From Actinokineospora baliensis (GTDB taxonomy: Bacteria; Actinomycetota; Actinomycetes; Mycobacteriales; Pseudonocardiaceae), in NCBI RefSeq assembly GCF_016907695.1, contig NZ_JAFBCK010000001.1, forward strand, positions 7,180,001 through 7,244,000: DNA of 64,000 nt, written 5' to 3'. Shown one piece after another: positions 58,264-64,000 of the stretch. The notes under the pieces are model-generated. The model made no database searches, had not been told where the DNA came from, and saw only the letters and a list, made by a program, of their open reading frames with translations. Within the stretch, counting starts at the first letter, position 1. Each line of letters starts with the position of its first letter. The translations under genes were made by a program, and so were the position numbers.

Positions 58264-61200
58264 CAGGCGTGCTTGAACACGACGGTGGTGACCATCCACG
58301 GCGTGTTCGCCACCGTGTTCACCGTCGCGTTCGGTCGGGCGCCGAGCACAGCGAGCTGGTCCTCGATCAGCATCTCCATGTCCCCGGCGGGCGAGGAGTT
58401 GAGGCGCTGGGTGAACCCGGCACCCGGCGTCAGGTTCCGCGAAAACCCGGAGTCGACGTAGAAGCCCACGGCGAGGTGGTTGTTGTCGGTGACCGCCGCG
58501 GTCTGCCCGGACGAGGCCACCGCCGTGGTGCCCTTCGCGGAGATGAAGGAGTCGACCGCGCCCGCGCCGGAGGCCAGCGACAGGCCGGAGTACTCGACGA
58601 CACCCACCCCGATGTCGGCTGAGGCCGACGCCGACGCGGTCACAGTCAGCCGCTGTCCGCCACCGGCGGTGATGGGCGCGGTCCAGATGCTCTGCTCGGT
58701 GTTGTCCGTGGCGACGATGCTCGCCACCTTGGTGTAGACGTTGCCCGCCGAGTCCCGGACGCCGGTGGCCCTGGAGCCGACCGTGTTCCAGATGCCTACC
58801 TGCACCACGAGCCGGTCGCCCACCTGCACCGCGGACGGCGTGGTCACCGCGCGCTCTGCCCCCGGTCCGCGACCGGTCACCTGCTGCACGTACCCGGGGA
58901 TGGGGGTGGCGGACGGGGTCACCGAGTTCGACGGGGTCGACGGGGCACTAGTGCCGATCGCGTTGGTCGCGGTGACACGGAACGTGTAGGCCGTGCCGTT
59001 GGTAAGACCCGTGACCTGAGCCGTAGTGCCAGTCACGGCCACCGGGGTCTGCGGGGTCGAACCGACGTAAGGCGTCACGGTGTAACCGGTGATGGCATTG
59101 CCGCCGTCGCCAGGGGCCGACCAGGTGACCGTCGCCGAAGCGTTGCCCGCGACCGCGGCCACCGCCGAGGGAGCGGACGGGGCGGTGATCGACGGCAGGA
59201 TCCGCACGGTCTTGGCGACCGAGGGCACGCCCGCGGAGTTCACCACGAACAGCATGTAGTCACCGGGCGGGGCCAGCGTGGCGCCCGCCGGGGTCTGGAT
59301 GTCGAGCTTGCCGACGCCCTTGGTGAACTGCAGCGGGACGAACCGCTGGTCCATGTCGCTCTGGTGGGTGTTGGCGCCCATCGACACCAGGTTGACCGCG
59401 CTGATGTCGGCCGCGTCCGGGGTGGACACCGAGATCGTCTGCGCGTACGCGGTGCTCGCCGGGGCCGACGTGACCGTCGGGCGGGCGCCGTTGAACAGGT
59501 ACGGCGGGGAGAAGATCTGCGCGGAGAACTGGCCGGGCACGGTGGCGCTGATGTGGTGGCCACCGCCCGCGACGAGCACGCGGCCGTCGGCCATCAGCAG
59601 CGCGGTCTGGTGGTACTGGCGCGGGACGGCCATCGCGCCCGCGTTGGTCCACTTCTCGGTGGCCGGGTCCCAGATCTCGGCGTTGAGGATGCCGGTGTTG
59701 AGCTTGCTCTGGTCGCTGGTGGGCGCGCCGCCGACCGCGAGAACCTTGCCGTCGGCCATGGTGGTGAGGGTGTGGAAGTCGCGCGCGGTGTTCATCGGCG
59801 AGGTCTGCCGCCACGCCGCGGTCGGCGCGGTCAGGTCGATCACCGAGGTGTTGGCCATCGCGGGCGCGCCGTCGGAGACGGTGGTCGACCCGCCGCTGTA
59901 GAGGATCTTGCCGGGTCGGTACATGGTCGACGAGCCGTTGATGACGCCGCTGGCGCCCACCGGGGTCCAGGTCTGGTTGTTCACGTCGAGCCAGTAGGAG
60001 ACGTCCTCCGACGGGCCCATCGTGAAGACCTTGCCGTTGGGGGCCAGGTAGGCGAAGGGGTACTCCACCTCGTGGATCTGCGAGGTGTTGACGTTGTTGA
60101 GGACGGTCCAGGTGTTGTTGGCCGGGTCGTAGACCTCGGGGTGCTCCGCCCAGGTGTAGGCGTCGGAGGTGTTGCCGCTGATGGTGACGTAGCGGCCGTC
60201 CGGCAGCTCGGTGATGCTCGGGTACCACCGGGGGTAGTGCATGTCCGCGACGCGGCTCCACGCGTTGGTGGCCGGGTCGAAGATGGTGGTGTCCTTGATG
60301 CCGAGCTCGCCGGTGGAGACCACGCCGTAGCCGCCGACGACGAGGACGCGGCCGTCGGGCAGGTGGGCGTTGGCGGCGCAGAAGATGCTGTCCGGCGCCA
60401 TGATGGTGGTGAAGTTGTTGGTCGCCGGGTCCCACAGGTAGGTCGGCTCCGGCTGGTGCCACCCGTCCCACAGCAGGTACTTGCCGTTGTTCAACGCCAC
60501 CATGTGCACCGCGACGAACGGCCAGTCCATGGCGGGCGCCCATTGGCCCTGCGGGGACGCCGTGGGCGTGACCGCGTTAGAGGGGGCGGACGGGCTACTA
60601 GTGCCGATGGCGTTGGTCGCAGCGACGGTGAAGGTGTAAGAGGTGCCGTTGGTCAAGCCGGGCACTTGCAGCGTGGAGGCGGGGCCGCTGAGGGTGATGG
60701 GTGCCTGCGCGGTGCCGTTCGCGTAAGGGATGACGGTGTAGGTCGTGATGGGGCTGCCGCCGTTGGGCGGGGCGGTCCAGTTCAGGGTCGCGCTGGCGTT
60801 GCCCGCCTGCGCGGTCACCGAGGTGGGCGTGGACGGGGCGGTCGGACCGCCGCCGCCGGTCGAGCCCGACGCCTTGAAGACGACCGTGGACATCAACCAC
60901 GGCACCCCGGACCCGGTGGACACCCCGGCGCTGGGCTGCTCGCCCGCGCCGACCGGGCGGTCCTCCATCACGAACTCCATGTCGGAGGTCGGGGACACGT
61001 TGACCCGCTCGGTGAACCCGGCGCCCGCGGCGAGGGTCTTGCCGAACCCGGAGTCGGCGTAGAACCCGATGGCCAGGCCGTCACCCGTGGTCACCGGCGT
61101 CGGACCGGACGTGACCACCCCGGCGACCGTGCTGGTCCCCGTCGCCTGCGCCTTCTGGTCCACCACGGTCGCGTCGGCCACCTGGGACAGGCCGGAGTAC

Positions 61201-61607
61201 TCGGCGACCGCGATGCCCAGGTCGGCCTTGGCGGTCGCGGTCACGGTGATGGCGGGCTTGGTGCCGCCGCCGTTGACCACCGGCGCGCTCCACACGCTGA
61301 GCTCGGTGCCGTCGGAGGCGGTGACCGAGGAGAGCAGGGTGTAGGTGTTGTTCGCCGCGTCCTTGACCGACTTGGCCTTGGCGTTGCCGCTGCTCCAGAT
61401 CCCGATCTGCACGACGATCCGGTTACCGGTGGTCACGTTGCCCGGCAGGGTCACGGCCTTGCTGGCCACCACGGCCCGAGCGGTCACCTTCTGCACGAAC
61501 GCGGGCGCCACCGCGGCCGCGTACCCGGGCAACCCGAACCCGACCAGCACCAACGACACCAGCGCGGCCAACACCACACGCGCCCGGCGGGGGCGAAGCA
61601 ATCCCAT
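58263..61607 (-). CDS. Secreted galactose-oxidase-like radical copper oxidase with Fn3 and duplicated end domains
   Basis: A 1114-residue secreted protein. ATG 61607 follows GAGGACGGG; the signal peptide ends near residue 32 (GYAAA). Order: domain X (about 36-240), Fn3 (about 255-345), Kelch-type oxidase (about 360-700), DUF1929 (about 715-795), Fn3 (about 800-885) and a second copy of X (about 900-1114). The radical copper site can be mapped: Cys410 (SIFCAANAHL) and Tyr462 (PRWYPS) for the Cys-Tyr cofactor, Tyr665 and His666 (RQYHQT), and His748 (GANTHQS). This is the complete set of galactose oxidase and Streptomyces GlxA. It would oxidise a primary alcohol or aldehyde, probably on a glycan, giving H2O2. 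A small anchored protein and a CopD-CtaG protein follow in the same operon, fitting a need for copper outside the membrane. Confidence 0.9.
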   Translation of the reverse strand: MGLLRPRRARVVLAALVSLVLVGFGLPGYAAAVAPAFVQKVTARAVVASKAVTLPGNVTTGNRIVVQIGIWSSGNAKAKSVKDAANNTYTLLSSVTASDGTELSVWSAPVVNGGGTKPAITVTATAKADLGIAVAEYSGLSQVADATVVDQKAQATGTSTVAGVVTSGPTPVTTGDGLAIGFYADSGFGKTLAAGAGFTERVNVSPTSDMEFVMEDRPVGAGEQPSAGVSTGSGVPWLMSTVVFKASGSTGGGGPTAPSTPTSVTAQAGNASATLNWTAPPNGGSPITTYTVIPYANGTAQAPITLSGPASTLQVPGLTNGTSYTFTVAATNAIGTSSPSAPSNAVTPTASPQGQWAPAMDWPFVAVHMVALNNGKYLLWDGWHQPEPTYLWDPATNNFTTIMAPDSIFCAANAHLPDGRVLVVGGYGVVSTGELGIKDTTIFDPATNAWSRVADMHYPRWYPSITELPDGRYVTISGNTSDAYTWAEHPEVYDPANNTWTVLNNVNTSQIHEVEYPFAYLAPNGKVFTMGPSEDVSYWLDVNNQTWTPVGASGVINGSSTMYRPGKILYSGGSTTVSDGAPAMANTSVIDLTAPTAAWRQTSPMNTARDFHTLTTMADGKVLAVGGAPTSDQSKLNTGILNAEIWDPATEKWTNAGAMAVPRQYHQTALLMADGRVLVAGGGHHISATVPGQFSAQIFSPPYLFNGARPTVTSAPASTAYAQTISVSTPDAADISAVNLVSMGANTHQSDMDQRFVPLQFTKGVGKLDIQTPAGATLAPPGDYMLFVVNSAGVPSVAKTVRILPSITAPSAPSAVAAVAGNASATVTWSAPGDGGNAITGYTVTPYVGSTPQTPVAVTGTTAQVTGLTNGTAYTFRVTATNAIGTSAPSTPSNSVTPSATPIPGYVQQVTGRGPGAERAVTTPSAVQVGDRLVVQVGIWNTVGSRATGVRDSAGNVYTKVASIVATDNTEQSIWTAPITAGGGQRLTVTASASASADIGVGVVEYSGLSLASGAGAVDSFISAKGTTAVASSGQTAAVTDNNHLAVGFYVDSGFSRNLTPGAGFTQRLNSSPAGDMEMLIEDQLAVLGARPNATVNTVANTPWMVTTVVFKHA

Positions 61608-61822
61608 GACCCGTCCTCGACCGAAGTTCCCAGGCCGACCACGCCGGCGTCGCTTACATCGCTACGCCCGGGTCAACGTTTCGCCTGGAGAGGGCCCGTC
61701 ACACAATTACGCCCTTCGGCGGTATCGACGACAGAACCCCTGGTGAGGTGGGGATTTTCGACTCCCCCACCATTCCCGCCGCCCGGCCACCGAAATTCGG
61801 ACAAAAGCGCAGAAAATGGGCG

Positions 61823-62581
61823 CTAGCGGTTGTGGAGGCCGCCGTGGAGGTGGCCGACCTGGATCGCGGTGCCGGTGTGGATGCCGCTCATGGTGTTGTG
61901 GACGGGGCCGGTGGTGGCGGGGGGTTGCGGGGTGGGGTCCTCGTCGTCGGGGGTGGTGGGGGCGGGGGTGGGGACCAGGCCGGTGGTGAGGAGGTCGCCG
62001 CTGGGGGTGGGGACGTGGAGGTGGGCGGTGGCGCGGTACTCCTTGATCCGCACCTCGACCGGGGAGGTGGGCAGGGAGGCGTAGGCGGTGACCACGACGT
62101 CGTCGTGGAGGCGGTCGGAGATGAGGGCGGCGAGGTAGGTGCGCTCGGGGTCGGACCGCGTGAGGGCGTCGCGCAGGGGGGCGGCGTCGAGGAGGCGGTG
62201 GGCGGTGACCAGGGCCTGGCCGCCACCGGTGGGGCGGATGGGGCCGACGTGCACGGCGGCGCGCAGCCGCAGCCGCAGAGCCCGGTTGAACCGGCGCATG
62301 TAGGCGTCGCGGGCGACTAGGACCTCCTGGAGCGCGCCGAAGAACCCCTCGAGCACGGCGGGCAGGTACCGGGTGTCGAAGGCCAGCCCCATGCCGTCGC
62401 CGGTGTCCTGCGGGAACAGCCGCCCCTCCCAGACGTGCGCCAGGCCGCTGCCGTTGAACGCCCCCTCGAGGACCTCGGGGATCGCCTCCGCGAGCTTCTG
62501 CTGACCGGGGTCGGTGTTCGAGCCGTACCGCTCGGCGTCCACCACGAGCACACCCAGGTACGGCGGCAGTTCCTCGCTCAC
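61823..62581 (-). CDS. Class III nucleotidyl cyclase-like protein with C-terminal RHIM/BASS3-like amyloid motif
   Basis: A 252-residue protein starting at GTG 62581 after GGGGAGGA. Residues 9-190 resemble a class III cyclase: LGVLVVDAERYG with Asp15 at metal site 1, QDTGDGMGLAFD with Asp62 in the hairpin, RAAVHVGP, and ALVTAHRLLDAAPLRDAL where cyclases carry the NVAARL helix. A Pro-rich linker (200-225) leads to a final motif, MSGIHTGTAIQVGHLHGG, with the IQVG core at 240-243. This pseudo-palindromic G-x-x-G pattern matches RHIM and the bacterial BASS3 amyloid signalling motif, which link NLR-type sensors to effectors in actinobacteria. It is divergent from a two-gene operon. Whether the cyclase is active, and with which nucleotide, is unknown. 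Confidence 0.72.
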   Translation of the reverse strand: MSEELPPYLGVLVVDAERYGSNTDPGQQKLAEAIPEVLEGAFNGSGLAHVWEGRLFPQDTGDGMGLAFDTRYLPAVLEGFFGALQEVLVARDAYMRRFNRALRLRLRAAVHVGPIRPTGGGQALVTAHRLLDAAPLRDALTRSDPERTYLAALISDRLHDDVVVTAYASLPTSPVEVRIKEYRATAHLHVPTPSGDLLTTGLVPTPAPTTPDDEDPTPQPPATTGPVHNTMSGIHTGTAIQVGHLHGGLHNR

Positions 62582-62769
62582 TTCGTCCTCCCCGATCGCG
62601 TCCGCGTTCGTGCACGACCACCGTACTGGGCACGGGCGTCCCGGTTGGAGGACAAAAGCTGGTCGATTCCCCGGTGTTGCCCGAACGGGCAGGACTCGCC
62701 CGCGCGCCATCACACCCGGTGGCGACCGGGCGAGGAACCCGGAAAGCCCGTTCCCGAAAGGAGCCCCCC

Positions 62770-63024
62770 ATGGCGACCGAGTTCAAGTTCGTGGTCGACG
62801 GCCTGGAGCTGTCGGACGCCCAGCGCGCGGTCATCGCCCAGGCGGTGGCAGAGGCGGGCACGGCGGCGGTCGACAGGGTCATCGGCCGCGACGTGCCTTA
62901 CTTCGAGTTCGGCGGCACCCGGCTGCGCAAGTGGGAGCTGATCGGCCGGTACCTGCTGGCCGGTCCGCGCGCGCACGAGCTCGCCGAGCAGGTGCAGGGC
63001 TTCCTCGGCAAGCGGGAAGGGTGA
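62770..63024 (+). CDS. Small helical protein of unknown function, 84 aa
   Basis: Starts at ATG 62770 with a strong AAAGGAG. The chain opens FKFVVDGLELSDAQRAVIAQAV, reminiscent of short leader-like or adaptor proteins, followed by DRVIGRDVPYFEFGG and a helical tail (RAHELAEQVQGFLG). No Cys, no signal peptide, no membrane segment. Its stop overlaps the GTG of the Cys-rich gene by 4 nt. It is divergent from the amyloid-motif cyclase-like gene. I do not recognise the family; a partner protein or a RiPP precursor-like peptide are possible readings. Confidence 0.75.
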   Translation: MATEFKFVVDGLELSDAQRAVIAQAVAEAGTAAVDRVIGRDVPYFEFGGTRLRKWELIGRYLLAGPRAHELAEQVQGFLGKREG

Positions 63025-63383
63025 AGGCCACCTGCCCGAGCGGCCAGGCGGCCCCCGGCGCCACCCTGCTCGGGATCATGGGCCCCGGCGGCCGGGTCGT
63101 GTTCACCCCGCACGGCCCGAGCCTGACCGAGGACCTGCGCACCCACCTCGAGTCCCAGGTCGACGGCCCGCTGGAGACCAGGTACCGCTTCGCCACCCCC
63201 TGCGCCACCACCGGCTGCGCCTTCTGGGACGGCGCCTGCCGAGCCCTCGACGCCGCCCACGAGGAGTACCCGACCGCCATGGCGGCCCTCCCCGAATGCG
63301 GTATCCGCGACACGTGCCGCTGGTGGTCCCAAGAGGGACCCACCGCCTGCGCGGTCTGCCCGCAGGTCCGCACGCGAGCGTGA
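63021..63383 (+). CDS. Cysteine-rich small protein of unknown function, 120 aa
   Basis: GTG 63021 overlaps the previous stop (GTGA). The protein has nine cysteines, mostly in a C-terminal pattern CATTGCAFWDGACR, then ECGIRDTCRWW and TACAVCP. This spacing suggests a metal or Fe-S site and looks like an auxiliary-cluster module without a radical SAM domain. The N-terminal half has LGIMGPGGRVVF and THLESQVDGPLETRYRF. No signal peptide. It is coupled to the 84-residue protein, and the pair faces the cyclase-like gene. Function not known. Confidence 0.75.
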   Translation: MKATCPSGQAAPGATLLGIMGPGGRVVFTPHGPSLTEDLRTHLESQVDGPLETRYRFATPCATTGCAFWDGACRALDAAHEEYPTAMAALPECGIRDTCRWWSQEGPTACAVCPQVRTRA

Positions 63384-63392
63384 CCCGCCTAT

Positions 63393-63432
63393 AGGCCCTC
63401 GGTCGTCGCCCAACCACGGCGATCGGGGGCCT
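63393..63432 (+). terminator. Imperfect hairpin after the Cys-rich gene
   Basis: AGGCCC (63393-63398) pairs with GGGCCT (63427-63432) and TCGCC with GGCGA around a 7-nt loop, with an internal bulge. It begins 10 nt after the stop codon, so a terminator is likely. Confidence 0.5.
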
Positions 63433-63832
63433 TGGCGCGTCCCGGACCAGGCTCCTCCGTCAGCGGACCACGCCCGAGCCCGGCGGCCGTCTCTTGGGTA
63501 AGAGGTCCACTACCCCGCGCCATCGAGCTTTTCGGGAACCGAATTCCGATCGCGTTCGGTCCGAATAGTCGGATTCCCGCGCCATCGACCCGTTCCCATT
63601 CATCTTCAGCATTCCCATTCTCTACTCCTTCCGGTGGACACACGACCACCGTATCGGCGCCTGAGCAGCAGGAACAACAGCGATGTCAGAGCTGTGGACG
63701 AGATGGCGGGTTGTGGACAACTACGCATTCGGCGCGCGGTTGGCACGAAGCGGTCATGACGCCCGAGGGGGCCGCGCAACCGCACCCCCGGAGAGCGCGA
63801 CCAGGGCCAACTGGTGAATTCCGCCGGGTTAT
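63433..63832. other. Intergenic stretch with no gene seen
   Basis: A 400-nt stretch with lower GC than its surroundings. The frames open here on either strand have no recognisable protein pattern and no ribosome site. A GCGCCATCGA word repeats at 63519 and 63580. The right end leads into the DasR boxes. Confidence 0.5.
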
Positions 63833-63844
63833 TGGTCTAGACCT
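63833..63844. promoter_or_regulatory. DasR box (dre) 1
   Basis: TGGTCTAGACCT, one base from the DasR core TGGTCTAGACCA. It starts 40 nt upstream of the second box. Confidence 0.75.
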
Positions 63845-63871
63845 AAACCGATTCACGCGCTAGATTCGAGT

Positions 63872-63885
63872 GTGGTCTAGACCAC
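63872..63885. promoter_or_regulatory. DasR box (dre) 2, perfect palindrome
   Basis: GTGGTCTAGACCAC is a perfect 14-bp palindrome containing the exact core TGGTCTAGACCA. It lies 33 nt before the ATG of the secreted protein. Paired boxes of this type flank promoters of chitinase and chitin-binding genes in Streptomyces. Confidence 0.85.
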
Positions 63886-63918
63886 AGGGCCTACTCCGTC
63901 ATCCCCTGGAGCCACCCC

Positions 63919-64000
63919 ATGAGACGTACCCTCCGTCGTTTGTCCACCGTGGCGGCGAGCCTCCTGCTGGCCGCCTCCGCACTGATCGTCATCAACCAAC
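63919..64000 (+). CDS. Start of a secreted protein under DasR boxes, cut by window edge
   Basis: ATG 63919 follows TGGAG. The 27 visible residues are a Sec signal peptide: RRTLRRLS basic end, then the hydrophobic stretch AASLLLAASALIV. The rest lies outside the window. The two DasR boxes in front make a chitin- or GlcNAc-polymer-active secreted protein (chitinase or AA10 LPMO) the best guess, but the coding part visible gives no family evidence. Confidence 0.7.
   Translation, partial: MRRTLRRLSTVAASLLLAASALIVINQ

Noticed and set aside
63389..63649. An 86-residue minus-strand open frame downstream of the Cys-rich gene
   Set aside because: No ribosome site, no known pattern, and its end overlaps the probable terminator.

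Overview
This is 64 kb of high-GC actinomycete DNA. Many starts are GTG, co-directional genes often overlap by 4 bp (GTGA/ATGA), and there are CebR-type and DasR-type operators, an MbtH protein and large NRPS genes. Together these suggest a filamentous actinobacterium, perhaps of the Pseudonocardiales; that rank is an inference from style, since no rRNA is present. I see no tRNA, rRNA, CRISPR array or intact transposase.

Left part (1-11.2 kb): the start of a TIR-NTPase (STAND) gene runs off the left edge. It is followed by a YchJ protein and a secreted TAP-type hydrolase. A leftward four-gene set encodes a PGM1-like ATP-grasp ligase, a YbdK-type carboxylate-amine ligase, a haem-oxygenase-like iron enzyme and a CDGSH protein. 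A cellobiose-type ABC importer with its LacI/CebR regulator and a perfect CebR box follows.

Centre (11.2-41.4 kb): a leftward nonribosomal peptide cluster. In transcription order it has a penicillin-binding-protein-type serine hydrolase (candidate stand-alone cyclase), NRPS-A (2509 aa, A-T / C-T-E / C-A-T), NRPS-B (6321 aa, C-A-T-E / C-A-T / C-A-T-E / C-A-T / C-A-T-E) and, after an 826-bp repeat-rich gap, an MFS exporter and MbtH. There is no terminal thioesterase and the last domain is an epimerase. E domains sit in modules 2, 4, 6 and 8, and the condensation subtypes alternate LCL/DCL to match. The predicted product is therefore a strictly alternating L/D octapeptide closed in trans. Module 2 has no A domain. 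Pocket residues suggest Ser at position 3, cationic residues at 4-6 and bulky hydrophobic residues at 1, 7 and 8, which would give an amphipathic, cationic cyclic D,L-peptide.

Right part (41.4-64 kb): an 870-bp intergenic region with a perfect CRP-type palindrome; a small CBM48-like protein; an MFS/ArsR divergent pair with nested operators; a GTPase facing a GT-B-like protein; a Crp/Fnr regulator; a MarR-MFS operon; two secreted subtilases; a copper-themed operon (galactose-oxidase-like radical copper oxidase, small anchored protein, CopD-CtaG protein); a class III cyclase-like protein ending in a RHIM/BASS3-like amyloid motif, divergent from a two-gene operon; and the start of a secreted protein behind two DasR boxes.

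A 144-bp structured repeat occurs three times, once beside the NRPS end and twice as an inverted pair at 47 kb. It has a 60-nt invariant core and covarying inverted ends. It has no assigned function.
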